Assembly: GCF_017165765.1 (NCBI RefSeq)
Contig: NZ_JAFGZD010000001.1
Location: 186,001-250,000 of the forward strand
Source: Pseudomonas capsici
GTDB lineage: Bacteria; Pseudomonadota; Gammaproteobacteria; Pseudomonadales; Pseudomonadaceae
Length of the DNA stretch: 64,000 nt
Reading direction: 5' to 3'
Both the position numbers and the translations under genes were made by a program. Shown piece by piece: positions 51,608 through 59,999 of this stretch (position 1 is its first letter; each line of letters opens with the position of its first letter). A model generated the notes under the pieces. It ran no database searches. It was not told the DNA's origin and saw nothing but the letters and a program-made list of their open reading frames with translations.

Positions 51608-52110
51608 TGAATACTCTGATCCGTAATGCCCTGACCACTGCCCCGTGCAAAAGCCTGCTGCTGGCCCTTTCCGTGCTGGGTTTCAGCCTGCAGGCCCATG
51701 CGCAGACCACCGTTGACGATGCCTGGGTACGTGCCACGGTTGCCGGGCAGCCAGCGACCGGCGCTTTCATGAACATCACTTCGAGCACGGGCGGCAAGCT
51801 GGTGGAAGTCAGTTCGCCTGCCGCGAAAGACGTGCAGATCCATCAGATGAGCATGAAGAATGATGTGATGAACATGCAGCAGGTCAAATCCATTGACCTG
51901 CCGGCTGGCAAGACAGTAGTGCTGGACTCCAACGGCTATCACGTGATGCTCATGGGGCTGGTGGCTCAGGTGAAGGAGGGCGATCAGGTGCCACTGACCC
52001 TGACCGTCGAGGACGACAAGGGCGTCAAGGAGTCGATCAAGGTCAGCGCACCTGTCAGGGCGCTGACTGCTCAGGGGCATTCCGGCCATGGCGATCATAG
52101 CGGCCACTGA
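51607..52110 (+). CDS. PCu(A)C-type periplasmic copper chaperone
   Basis: The 167-residue protein has a signal peptide (LLLALSVLGFSLQAHA) and the PCu(A)C copper site of spaced His and Met residues: IHQMSMKNDVMNM, then GYHVMLMGL. A histidine-rich tail (GHSGHGDHSGH) may hold extra copper. It binds Cu(I) in the periplasm and cooperates with SCO1 in building oxidase copper centres. The start overlaps the SCO1 stop; ATG 51601 is an alternative two codons upstream. An intrinsic terminator follows at 52137-52170. Confidence 0.9.
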   Translation: MNTLIRNALTTAPCKSLLLALSVLGFSLQAHAQTTVDDAWVRATVAGQPATGAFMNITSSTGGKLVEVSSPAAKDVQIHQMSMKNDVMNMQQVKSIDLPAGKTVVLDSNGYHVMLMGLVAQVKEGDQVPLTLTVEDDKGVKESIKVSAPVRALTAQGHSGHGDHSGH

Positions 52111-52136
52111 TTGAGGTTTGTCCCGGTCTGTTCCAG

Positions 52137-52170
52137 GCCCCGTCATGCCCGTGCATGCCGGGGCTTTTTT
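52137..52170 (+). terminator. Intrinsic terminator after the copper chaperone gene
   Basis: GCCCCG (52137-52142) pairs with CGGGGC (52159-52164), followed by six T residues. It lies 26 bases after the stop codon and ends the DUF2946-SCO1-PCu(A)C transcript. Confidence 0.85.
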
Positions 52171-52195
52171 AATGGTGAGATTTTTATATTCAATT

Positions 52196-52225
52196 AAAGA
52201 ATAACAGGAGAACTAAATATTCTTT
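52196..52225. promoter_or_regulatory. Inverted repeat upstream of tonB
   Basis: AAAGAATA (52196-52203) is inverted as TATTCTTT (52218-52225), 14 bp apart, in an AT-rich stretch about 110 bp before tonB. It may be an operator, or a chance product of AT-rich DNA. It does not match a good Fur box. Confidence 0.3.
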
Positions 52226-52332
52226 TCAGGAACAAGCGCGATCAGGGATGATTGCCCGGCGCTACCAACTTGGAAAGGTGACTGATACCAACAGAACCTG
52301 GATTTTTACTGAAAAAATGCAGGAGTGTATCA

Positions 52333-53145
52333 ATGGGCAATGTCCAGACCGCAGCCAGTGCGCACGAAGTGCCTTGGCGCCAAACGCCGAGCGGCGAATT
52401 GGTCGATCTGGGGCGTCCTTTTCGGGGACCCTTGGCGCAGTCGCGGTTGCACCGTACGCCCAAGCCGGTTCTTGGACGCCGTGAAGCCGTTCTGCTCGGT
52501 GCATTTGCTCTGGTGCTGCATGGTGCTGTGATCTACTGGCTGAGTCAGGCCAAGACACCTGTTCTGCCGGTTGTCCCGCCGGAAATCCCGCCGATGACCA
52601 TCGAATTCTCTCAGCCCGCGCCGCCCGTGGTTGAAACGCCGCCACCGCCGCCGGAGCCAATCGTTCAACCCGTAGTCGAGCCGCCGCCTCCCGTGGAGGA
52701 TGAGCTGGCCGTCAAGCCACCACCCAAGCCAAAACCCAAACCGGTCGTGAAGCCGCCACCTCCCAAGCCTGTCGCCAAGCCTGTGGAGCAACCGCCAGCG
52801 CCACCTGCTCCGCCACAACCGGTTGCAGCGCCCGCGCCACCCGCGCCGCCTGCACCGGCACCGGTGACCCCGGCTTCGGCCAGCGCCGGTTACCTGCGCA
52901 ACCCGGCTCCGGAATACCCGGCGTTGGCCATGCGCCGCGGTTGGGAAGGGACGGTTCTGTTGCGAGTGCATGTACTGGCCAGCGGCAAACCCGGCGAAAT
53001 ACAGATTCAGAAAAGCAGTGGTCGTGACTCGCTCGACGAAGCCGCCGTAACGGCAGTCAAGCGCTGGAGCTTCGTTCCCGCCAAGCAGGGCGATGTCGCT
53101 CAGGACGGCTGGGTCAGCGTACCCATCGACTTCAAGATCAAATAA
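52333..53145 (+). CDS. tonB: TonB energy transducer
   Basis: The 270-residue protein has a cytoplasmic N-terminus of about 50 residues, one membrane helix (EAVLLGAFALVLHGAVIYWLS, about 50-70), a long proline/lysine-rich spacer (about 75-180, many EPP, KPKP and PAPP units) and a C-terminal TonB domain (YPALAMRRGWEGTVLLRVHVL, SSGRDSLDEAAVTAVKRWSFVPA). It spans the periplasm and powers TonB-dependent receptors. AGGAG lies 7 bases before ATG 52333. It leads a tonB-exbB-exbD operon between a copper locus and a transporter, so it may serve the neighbouring receptor and FyuA. The longer cytoplasmic tail resembles Pseudomonas TonB proteins. Confidence 0.92.
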   Translation: MGNVQTAASAHEVPWRQTPSGELVDLGRPFRGPLAQSRLHRTPKPVLGRREAVLLGAFALVLHGAVIYWLSQAKTPVLPVVPPEIPPMTIEFSQPAPPVVETPPPPPEPIVQPVVEPPPPVEDELAVKPPPKPKPKPVVKPPPPKPVAKPVEQPPAPPAPPQPVAAPAPPAPPAPAPVTPASASAGYLRNPAPEYPALAMRRGWEGTVLLRVHVLASGKPGEIQIQKSSGRDSLDEAAVTAVKRWSFVPAKQGDVAQDGWVSVPIDFKIK

Positions 53146-53230
53146 CGGTTGCAACGATTCAATGCGGGCCACCTGACAAAAGGAGCATCGCGACACCAGA
53201 ACCTGACGTATCAGCACGAGAGCACAGATC

Positions 53231-53953
53231 ATGAACTTACTGGCATCCCCTTTTGAATCCATCGAACACGCGGTCATCTGGCTGCTGGTGGTCTTTTCCG
53301 TCGCGACCTGGGGCCTGGCCTTGCTCAAGGGCGTACAGTTTTCACGTCTGAAATCCCAGGATCGCAAGTTCCATAAACAGTTCTGGGCGGCCTCCAGCCT
53401 GGATTCGGCCGCCGAGCTGGCTCAGCAACAGCCTGGCGCTGCCGCTCGCGTTGCCCAGGCCGGTTATGCCGCCATTCAGGTTCATGAAGGCGGACAGCAG
53501 ACGGACCTGAGCCAGTCGATCAACCATCAGGATCGTCTGGAGCGTGCCTTGCGTCAGCAGATCGTGCGTGAGCGTCGTTCGCTGGAAACCGGTCTGGCTA
53601 TCCTGGCCAGTATCGGCAGCACTTCGCCCTTTATCGGTCTGTTCGGTACGGTGTGGGGCATCATGTCGGCACTCAAGGGCATCAGCGCAGCGGGGTCCGC
53701 CAGCCTGGAAACCGTGGCCGGCCCGATCGGTGCGGCACTGGTTGCAACCGGTGTCGGTATCGCGGTCGCAGTACCTGCGGTGCTGGTCTACAACTACTTC
53801 CTGCGTCGCCTGAAGCTGACCGCTGCCGACCTGGACGACTTTGCCCATGATTTCTACAGCCTGGCGCAGAAACACTCATTCCGTGTCCTGCTGCACCCGG
53901 TCCTGACCAAGAATGGCGCCGGTGCTGGCCAGAAAGTGAAGGAGGCGTCCTGA
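53231..53953 (+). CDS. exbB: ExbB proton channel subunit
   Basis: The 240-residue MotA/TolQ/ExbB family protein has three membrane helices. The first is at 13-35 (AVIWLLVVFSVATWGLALLKG). The other two are in ASIGSTSPFIGLFGTVWGIM (about 125-150) and GAALVATGVGIAVAVPAVLVYNYF (about 165-190). The family's core TSPFIGLFGTVWG is complete. With ExbD it uses the proton gradient to energise TonB. It is separated from tonB by 85 bases, and exbD begins one base after its stop. Confidence 0.93.
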   Translation: MNLLASPFESIEHAVIWLLVVFSVATWGLALLKGVQFSRLKSQDRKFHKQFWAASSLDSAAELAQQQPGAAARVAQAGYAAIQVHEGGQQTDLSQSINHQDRLERALRQQIVRERRSLETGLAILASIGSTSPFIGLFGTVWGIMSALKGISAAGSASLETVAGPIGAALVATGVGIAVAVPAVLVYNYFLRRLKLTAADLDDFAHDFYSLAQKHSFRVLLHPVLTKNGAGAGQKVKEAS

Positions 53954-53954
53954 T

Positions 53955-54356
53955 ATGGCCTTCTCCACTCAAGACAATGACGAAGTACTCAGCGAAATCA
54001 ACGTAACGCCTCTGGTGGACGTGATGCTGGTACTGCTGGTGGTGTTCATCGTCACCGCGCCGCTGCTGACCAACTCGATTCCGATCAATCTGCCCAAGAC
54101 CGAAGCGGTCGCCCCGGCAGAGCAGAAGGACCCGCTGGTAGTGAGCATCGACGGGAAGGGCAAGGTATTCATCAACAAGGACGAGATCCAGGCAGATCTG
54201 CTGGAAACCAATCTTCAGGCCGCCAAGGCCAAGGATGCGCAGGTTCGTGTGCAGCTTCAGGCGGACAACGATGTGAACTACGGCGAAGTGGCTCGCGCCA
54301 TGGCCTCGATCGAACGTGCAGGTATCACCAAGTTATCGGTGATCACTGCCAAATAG
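53955..54356 (+). CDS. exbD: ExbD proton channel subunit
   Basis: The 133-residue protein has a short cytoplasmic part, one membrane helix with the essential Asp (LVDVMLVLLVVFIVTAPLL, Asp near residue 23) and a periplasmic domain (INLPKTEAVAP, VSIDGKGKVFINKDEI). It pairs with ExbB. GGAGG precedes the ATG within the exbB end. An intrinsic terminator follows at 54389-54422. Confidence 0.93.
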   Translation: MAFSTQDNDEVLSEINVTPLVDVMLVLLVVFIVTAPLLTNSIPINLPKTEAVAPAEQKDPLVVSIDGKGKVFINKDEIQADLLETNLQAAKAKDAQVRVQLQADNDVNYGEVARAMASIERAGITKLSVITAK

Positions 54357-54388
54357 AGCAATACCCTTCAAGACAGTGAAGCCTTTAA

Positions 54389-54422
54389 GGCCGTATCCCC
54401 AGGTAGGTACGGTCTTTTTTTT
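54389..54422 (+). terminator. Intrinsic terminator after exbD
   Basis: GGCCGTA (54389-54395) pairs with TACGGTC (54408-54414, one G-T pair) and is followed by eight T residues. It lies about 33 bases after the exbD stop. Confidence 0.8.
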
Positions 54423-54440
54423 GCCTGTGGGTTGGCGTTT

Positions 54441-54500
54441 TTCGCGAATGAATTGGCTCCTGCGGGCAAGAGTCCCGGCAGGAGCCAATTCATTGGCGAA
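54441..54500. repeat. Second type of REP-like inverted repeat
   Basis: Arms of 23 bp (54441-54463 and 54478-54500; core AATTGGCTCCTGC) match in 22 of 23 positions around a 14-bp loop. Its sequence differs from the other three repeats, but it also lies between convergent genes (exbD and the ABC ATPase). Confidence 0.8.
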
Positions 54501-54551
54501 CGGTCTTGCGTGCGCAAGCAATGTGGCGGCAGGCGTGTAGAGTCCGCTGCC

Positions 54552-55706
54552 TCAATGCGCCCCGGCTGCCTTGTTCAGATCGCCTTCGGCCCATTCGGTG
54601 TAGATACAGGCATCGGCAGTCGCCCAGCGTACCAGTACCGGATCTCCAGCCTGCAACTGCAGACCGGTGGCCGACAGTGCCTTGACCGTCATGGCTGTGC
54701 CGCCGGGCGTGACAACTGCGCAGGTCTGGCTTTCACCGAGAAACAACACTTCCGTCACCTTGGCAGTCACCTCGTTCCAGCCCTGTTCCAGCGGTGTCGC
54801 CGCAGCCTGCTGAAGACTCAGGGCCTGGGCTTTTTCCGGGCGGATCATCAGCAACAGGTCCTGATCGGTTTTCAGGCCGGAAGTCAGTCGGATCGACAGT
54901 GGCGCGCCTTCAAAGGTCGCCACCGCATTGCCTTGAGCCTTGAGCTTCAGGAAGTTCGAGTTGCCCAGGAACGAAGCGACAAAGGCATTGGGCGGGTTCT
55001 GATAGAGGTCATAGCCGGTGCCCAGGCCGACGATCTTGCCGTGGCTGAAGATCGCAATGCGCTGCGACAGGCGCATGGCTTCTTCCTGATCATGAGTCAC
55101 GTAGACAATGGTGATGCCCAGGCGGCGATGCAATTGCCGCAGTTCATCCTGCAGATCTTCACGCAGTTTCTTGTCCAGCGCGCCCAGGGGCTCGTCCATC
55201 AGCAGAATGCGTGGTTCGTAAACCAGTGCCCGGGCAATGGCCACACGTTGCTGCTGGCCGCCGGACAGTTGCGAAGGGCGGCGATGGGCGAACTGTTCCA
55301 GTTGCACCAGCTTGAGCATGGCATCCACGCGTTTGTCGCGCTCGGCCGCCGGCAGTTTGCGGATGGCCAGCGGGAAGGCGATGTTGTCGCGTACCGACAG
55401 GTGCGGAAACAGCGAGTAACGCTGGAACACCATGCCGATATCCCGCTTGTGGGGCGGTACGTTCACCAGTGACTTGCCACCCACCAGGATTTCTCCCGAA
55501 CTGGGCGTTTCGAACCCTGCCAGCATCGACAATGTGGTGCTCTTGCCTGAGCCGCTGGAGCCCAGGAAGGTCAGGAATTCACCGTCCTGAATATCCAGAT
55601 CGATGTTGTCCACGGCAGCGAAATCGCCGTAATGCTTGTTCAGGTTGCACAGGCTGACCAGAGTGTTCGGGTCGTGTTGCGCGTTGTCTTTGATTACGGC
55701 GCTCAT
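54552..55706 (-). CDS. ABC transporter ATPase, polyamine/opine type
   Basis: The 384-residue ATPase has Walker A GSSGSGKSTTLSMLAG (about 51-66), signature LSGGQQQRVAIARALVYEP and Walker B RILLMDEPLGALD. A C-terminal TOBE domain (about 300-375; LLLMIRPEKAQAL, GDPVLVRW) follows. This is the PotA/FbpC arrangement of importers for polyamines and related small cations. It is the last gene of a four-gene operon. The start at ATG 55706 overlaps the end of the permease gene; the frame is open upstream but only as the shadow of that gene. Confidence 0.9.
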   Translation of the reverse strand: MSAVIKDNAQHDPNTLVSLCNLNKHYGDFAAVDNIDLDIQDGEFLTFLGSSGSGKSTTLSMLAGFETPSSGEILVGGKSLVNVPPHKRDIGMVFQRYSLFPHLSVRDNIAFPLAIRKLPAAERDKRVDAMLKLVQLEQFAHRRPSQLSGGQQQRVAIARALVYEPRILLMDEPLGALDKKLREDLQDELRQLHRRLGITIVYVTHDQEEAMRLSQRIAIFSHGKIVGLGTGYDLYQNPPNAFVASFLGNSNFLKLKAQGNAVATFEGAPLSIRLTSGLKTDQDLLLMIRPEKAQALSLQQAAATPLEQGWNEVTAKVTEVLFLGESQTCAVVTPGGTAMTVKALSATGLQLQAGDPVLVRWATADACIYTEWAEGDLNKAAGAH

Positions 55707-56518
55707 GAGGTACTCCGGGCTTCGTTGCGGCGACGCAGGGTCGCGGCGATGAACATGACCAGCACCGACAGGGCGATCAGCAGCGTCGAAGCGACTGCAA
55801 TGACCGGGGTCAGATCCTGACGCAGAGTGGTCCACATTTTGACGGGTAGGGTTTGCAGGGTCGGGCTGGCCATCATCACGCTCAGGACCACCTCGTCCCA
55901 CGACACCAGGAACGCGAACAGCGCACCGGCGATCATGCCGGGGCGAATGGCCGGGAAGGTGACCTTGATCACCGCCTGCATCCGCGATGCGCCACAGATC
56001 ACGGCAGCATCCTCGATGGACTGGTCGAACAGTTTCAGCGAGTTGATGATCGAGATGATGGTGAACGGCAGCGCCACGATCACATGGCTGACCACGAAGG
56101 AAAACAGCGTGCCGGTGTAGCCCAGCTTGAGGAACAGCGCATACACGGCCACGGCAATGATCACCAGCGGCACGATCATCGGCAGGGTGAAGAGGCCATA
56201 CAGCATGTCACGGCCCGGAAAGCGTCCGCGCACCAGCGCAAAGGCGGTGGGCAGGCCCAGGGCGACGGCGCTGATGGTGGTCAGCACGGCGACCTTGAAG
56301 CTGGACATCGCCGCGTCCATCCATTCCGGATTGGAGAAGAACTGTTGATACCACTTCAGGGTCCAGCCCGGTGGCGGGAACACCAGCCACTGGGAGGAAC
56401 CGAACGAAAGCAGCACGATGAACAGGATCGGCAGCAACAGAAACAGCGCGATCACGCCGGTGGTCAGGTACAGACCCAACCGCAGGCGCGTGCTCATGGC
56501 ATTGGGAGTCAGGAGCAT
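55703..56518 (-). CDS. ABC transporter permease, PotC type
   Basis: The 271-residue inner membrane protein has six hydrophobic segments (LTTGVIALFLLLPILFIVLLSF, LPMIVPLVIIAVAVYALFLKLG and others) and the EAA loop near residue 190 (EDAAVICGASRMQAVIKVTFPAIRPG). That loop contacts the ATPase. It pairs with the permease encoded just upstream, 3 bases away. Its stop overlaps the ATPase start by 4 bases. Confidence 0.9.
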   Translation of the reverse strand: MLLTPNAMSTRLRLGLYLTTGVIALFLLLPILFIVLLSFGSSQWLVFPPPGWTLKWYQQFFSNPEWMDAAMSSFKVAVLTTISAVALGLPTAFALVRGRFPGRDMLYGLFTLPMIVPLVIIAVAVYALFLKLGYTGTLFSFVVSHVIVALPFTIISIINSLKLFDQSIEDAAVICGASRMQAVIKVTFPAIRPGMIAGALFAFLVSWDEVVLSVMMASPTLQTLPVKMWTTLRQDLTPVIAVASTLLIALSVLVMFIAATLRRRNEARSTS

Positions 56519-56521
56519 GGC

Positions 56522-57460
56522 TTACCTCGCATTGCTGGCGCCGACCGGGGATTCCGGCTGGAGCTTGAGATAGAAGTAGAACAGCACCAGGGTAATCAGG
56601 ATCAGCAGCGCGGCTGCGGCGCTGGCCAGTCCCCAGTTCAGGAAGGATTGCACCTGCTGGACGATGAACTCGGGCAGCATCATGTTCTGTGCGCCACCGA
56701 GCAGAGCGGGGGTGACGTAGTAACCCAGCGACATGACGAAAACCATCAACCCCCCGGAAAACAGTCCCGAGCGGCACAGCGGCAGGAACACCCTGAAGAA
56801 ATTGGTCCACGGGCTTGCGCCGCAGATGGAGCCGGCCTGCAACACCATCGGGTCAATGGCCTGCATGGTCGCCTGCAACGGCAGCACGATGAACGGAATC
56901 ATGATGTAGCTCATGCCGATCACCACGCCAGTGAGGTTGTGCACCATCTCCAGTGGCTGATCGATAATTCCCATCGCCATCAGTGTCTTGTTGACCACAC
57001 CGGAAGCCTGGAGCAGTACCAGCCAGGAGTAGGTGCGGGCCAGCAGGCTGGTCCACATCGACAGCAGCACGATATTGAGAATCCAGCGGCCCCAGCCGCG
57101 TGGCACCAGGGTAATCGCCCAGGCCAGCGGGAAACCCAGCAGCACACTGAACAGGGTTACCAGACCCGCCACCGAGAAGGTGTTGAACAACACTCTGGCG
57201 TAGGCGGAGTTGGCGAACAGTTGTTCGTAGTTGCCCAGCCCCGGAACAGGTTCCAGCACACCGCGAAGCAACAGACCTATGAGTGGTGCGAAGAAAAAAA
57301 GCCCCAGAAAGAGCAGTGCCGGGAGCAGGTTGCGACTGCCGCGCCAGCGTTGTGACAAAGACGTTTTTGGCTGCATCTTCACTGCCTTGGTGCAAGCCGC
57401 GCCAGCGGTGCTTGACGCACCACCGGCCGGGTTGGGTTGACGGGAAGCAATAGCCGTCAT
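56522..57460 (-). CDS. ABC transporter permease, PotB type
   Basis: The 312-residue inner membrane protein has a longer N-terminal part (about 45 residues, basic) before the first helix (LLPALLFLGLFFFAPLIGLLL). The EAA loop is LQAGSICGASPWTNFFRVFLPLCRSG (about 230). It forms the translocation channel with the PotC-type subunit. I chose ATG 57460, 2 bases after the binding-protein stop. The open frame before it is only the shadow of that gene's end. Confidence 0.9.
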   Translation of the reverse strand: MTAIASRQPNPAGGASSTAGAACTKAVKMQPKTSLSQRWRGSRNLLPALLFLGLFFFAPLIGLLLRGVLEPVPGLGNYEQLFANSAYARVLFNTFSVAGLVTLFSVLLGFPLAWAITLVPRGWGRWILNIVLLSMWTSLLARTYSWLVLLQASGVVNKTLMAMGIIDQPLEMVHNLTGVVIGMSYIMIPFIVLPLQATMQAIDPMVLQAGSICGASPWTNFFRVFLPLCRSGLFSGGLMVFVMSLGYYVTPALLGGAQNMMLPEFIVQQVQSFLNWGLASAAAALLILITLVLFYFYLKLQPESPVGASNAR

Positions 57461-57462
57461 TT

Positions 57463-58488
57463 TTACTTGACCAGCCATTCGTTCCACCGTGTCGCGATAT
57501 CAGGACCGTTCTTGGCCCAGTAGGCGAAGTCGAGAGTGATCTGCTCCGAGGCATATGCGGTCGGCAGGTTCGGTGCCAGTGTCGAATCCAGACGCGGTAC
57601 GCTGTCCAGGTTGACCGGTGCATAGGCGCTGAGGTTGGAGAAGTCGGCCTGGCCTTTGGGACTGGTCGCTTCGGCGATGAACTTCATGGCAGCGGCCTTG
57701 TTCTTGGCCCCTTTGGGCACGACCAGGAAATCGGCCATGACCAGGTTCTGCTTCCAGCTCACGCCCACAGGTGCGCCATCCTGTTGCAAGGCGTAGACAC
57801 GGCCGTTCCACATCTGACCCATGGACGCTTCACCCGAAGCCAGCAGTTGCTGGGATTGAGCGCCGCCGCCCCACCAGACGATGTCTTTCTTGATGGTGTC
57901 GAGTTTCTTGAAGGCGCGGTCCAGATCCAGCGGGTAGAGCTTGTCAGGCGCAACGCCATCGGCCAGCAGTGCCAGCTCAAGCACACCAGGGCTTGGCCAT
58001 TTGTAGAGCGCGCGTTTGCCGGGATAGGTCTTGGTGTCGAACATGGCAGACCAGTCTTGCGGGGTCTTGGCGCCTACCTTGCTTTCGTTGTAACCCAGTA
58101 CGAAGGAGAAGAAGAACGAGCCTGCGCCGTGATCCGAGACGAAGCGCGGGTCGATCCGGTCGCGTTTGATGGTGGTGAAATCAAGGGGTTCCAGCAGGCC
58201 TTCGCTGGCGGCACGCAGGGCGAAGTCGGCTTCCACATCCACGACATCCCATTGCACGTTGCCGCTTTCCACCATGGCCTTGAGTTTGCCGTAGTCGGTA
58301 GGACCGTCCTGCACAACGGTAATGCCGCTGGCTTTGGTGAAGGGCGTTGCCCAGGCCTGCTTCTGTGCGTCCTGGGTAGAGCCACCCCAACTGACGAAGT
58401 TGACGCTTTCGGCGGCCATGGCTGTGAGACTCGAGATAGCCAGAATGCCAGCAGCAAGAGCTGCAGTTGCTCGTTTGTTCAACACCAT
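57463..58488 (-). CDS. Periplasmic substrate-binding protein, polyamine/opine type
   Basis: The 341-residue protein has a signal peptide (MVLNKRATAALAAGILAISSLTAMA), then a PotD/SBP type II fold starting ESVNFVSWGGSTQDAQKQAW. It should capture a small cationic or amine-containing nutrient for the two permeases and ATPase encoded downstream. GAGGG lies about 7 bases before ATG 58488. A 10-bp palindrome at 58659-58668, nearly the same as the one upstream of ribB, may place the operon under the nearby GntR regulator. The ligand cannot be read from sequence. Confidence 0.9.
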   Translation of the reverse strand: MVLNKRATAALAAGILAISSLTAMAAESVNFVSWGGSTQDAQKQAWATPFTKASGITVVQDGPTDYGKLKAMVESGNVQWDVVDVEADFALRAASEGLLEPLDFTTIKRDRIDPRFVSDHGAGSFFFSFVLGYNESKVGAKTPQDWSAMFDTKTYPGKRALYKWPSPGVLELALLADGVAPDKLYPLDLDRAFKKLDTIKKDIVWWGGGAQSQQLLASGEASMGQMWNGRVYALQQDGAPVGVSWKQNLVMADFLVVPKGAKNKAAAMKFIAEATSPKGQADFSNLSAYAPVNLDSVPRLDSTLAPNLPTAYASEQITLDFAYWAKNGPDIATRWNEWLVK

Positions 58489-58796
58489 TTTCACGCCCTC
58501 ATTTGTTGTGTTTTGAGCGGGCTTTTCATGCCCGCGTATTCGGGAGCAGTAGGTCCAGTGGACCGGAGAAACTGGTGACCGTGTCGGGTGCTGTTGTTGG
58601 CTTTCTCCCCCGGCGGGGGACACCTGACAAAACCTTCGGTCTACGGAATGTCATATTATGGTATTCCAAACTTTGTGCAAGTATTTTGCCTTGTCGGAAC
58701 CCGTTCATTTTGCTTTTTTTACCGGTGAAACCCCTGTTTTACGGGGGTTAGCGTCTCTTCTTCTATCGTGTTACCTGCTGCCTTCCAGTGCTGAAA
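58489..58796. other. Intergenic region upstream of the transporter operon
   Basis: It holds a GC-rich hairpin TCCCCC/GGGGGA (58606-58620), the operator-like site at 58659-58668, and AT-rich DNA beyond. It contains the 3' end flank of the ribB-like gene, but no T-rich terminator on the minus strand was found. Confidence 0.5.
58659..58668. promoter_or_regulatory. GntR-type operator candidate, transporter side
   Basis: TGGTATTCCA differs by one base from the perfect palindrome TGGTATACCA at 59940-59949. It lies 171 bp upstream of the binding protein start. FCD-GntR proteins commonly bind TGGTATACCA or TTGTATACAA-like sites. Confidence 0.5.
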
Positions 58797-59906
58797 TCAG
58801 CCAGTAAAGGGAATACTTTCAACCACTTCCAGATCGTATCCGGTCAGTCCGGCGTATTTGAGGGGAGGGCCCAGATGGCGCAATTTGCCCACGCCAAGGT
58901 CTTGCAGAATCTGTGCGCCAGTGCCGACTTCCGAATAAATGCGTGACTGCGAACGGGTGTATTGACGCGGCGGCTGGGTAAGCTGCGGAATACGTTCCAG
59001 CAGTGCCTGGGAAGATTCGTGGTTGGCCAGCACCACGACCACGCCGCGACCTTCTTCGGCGACTTTCTGCAGCGCAGCCCAGAGCGTCCAGTTCGCCGGC
59101 CCCGTGTACTCGGCACCTACCAGATCGCGCAGTGGATCGACCACGTGTACGCGCACCAGTGTCGGGTAATCGCGCTGGATATCGCCCATGACCATGGCCA
59201 TGTGTACGCCACCTTCGATCCGGTCCTCGTAGCTGAACAGGCGGAAGGTCCCGTGAACGGTCGGCAGTTCGCGTTCGCCGATGCGCACGACAGTGTGTTC
59301 GGTGCTCAGGCGGTAGTGGATCAGATCGGCGATGGTGCCGATACGGATGCCATGCTTTTCGGCGAACAGCTCCAGATCGGGGCGGCGGGCCATGGTGCCG
59401 TCATCGTTCATGACTTCCACGATCACCGATGCAGGCGTCAGGCCTGCCAGACGCGCCAGGTCACAGCCGGCTTCGGTATGACCGGCACGGGTCAGCACAC
59501 CGCCTTCGCGGGCGCGCAGCGGGAAAATATGGCCGGGCTGGACCAGATCATCGGCGCAGGCTTCGGGATTCACGGCAGCCTGAATGGTGCGGGCACGGTC
59601 TGCGGCGGAAATGCCGGTGCTGACACCCGTGGCGGCTTCGATGGAAACGGTGAATGCCGTGGCGAATACGCTGCCGTTGCTGGGCACCATCTGCTCCAGC
59701 CCCAGACGCTGGCAATGTTCGTCGGTCAGGGTAAGGCAGATCAGGCCACGGGCTTCGCGGGCCATGAAACTGATGGCCTGAGGCGTGCAGAGATCGGCGG
59801 CGAGCAGCAGGTCACCTTCGTTTTCCCGGTCTTCGTCGTCCACCAGCAGGACCATCTTGCCCTGACGGTAGTCTTCAATGATGTCTTCGATGCGATCGAA
59901 CGCCAT
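58797..59906 (-). CDS. RibB fused to a degenerate GTP cyclohydrolase II domain (RibBX type)
   Basis: The 369-residue protein has an intact N-terminal 3,4-dihydroxy-2-butanone-4-phosphate synthase (1-200). It shows [45 protein letters not shown] and the C-terminal [15 protein letters not shown]. This half makes the four-carbon precursor of riboflavin from ribulose-5-phosphate. The C-terminal half is RibA-like ([16 protein letters not shown] in the place of the zinc loop) but lacks the cysteines that hold zinc in GTP cyclohydrolase II, so it should not hydrolyse GTP. Such RibBX proteins are known in several bacteria. Its context, next to a flavin reductase and a regulator, suggests extra flavin supply for a local pathway. 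Confidence 0.85.
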   Translation of the reverse strand: MAFDRIEDIIEDYRQGKMVLLVDDEDRENEGDLLLAADLCTPQAISFMAREARGLICLTLTDEHCQRLGLEQMVPSNGSVFATAFTVSIEAATGVSTGISAADRARTIQAAVNPEACADDLVQPGHIFPLRAREGGVLTRAGHTEAGCDLARLAGLTPASVIVEVMNDDGTMARRPDLELFAEKHGIRIGTIADLIHYRLSTEHTVVRIGERELPTVHGTFRLFSYEDRIEGGVHMAMVMGDIQRDYPTLVRVHVVDPLRDLVGAEYTGPANWTLWAALQKVAEEGRGVVVVLANHESSQALLERIPQLTQPPRQYTRSQSRIYSEVGTGAQILQDLGVGKLRHLGPPLKYAGLTGYDLEVVESIPFTG

Positions 59907-59939
59907 ACTCAGGATCTCGGTGTTATGGATGAAAAATCG

Positions 59940-59949
59940 TGGTATACCA
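59940..59949. promoter_or_regulatory. GntR-type operator candidate between ribB and DUF1330 genes
   Basis: TGGTATACCA is a perfect 10-bp palindrome 34 bp upstream of the ribB-like gene and 51 bp upstream of the DUF1330 gene. The close position to both starts suggests repression of both by one dimer. Confidence 0.65.
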
Positions 59950-59999
59950 TAAGACAGAATATTTCACAGATTCCCTATCATTGAAACAGTGAGATCGCG

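Noticed and set aside
59907..59999. FMN riboswitch upstream of the ribB-like gene
   Set aside because: The gap to the divergent gene is only 93 bases and holds an operator-like palindrome; none of the conserved RFN helices was seen.
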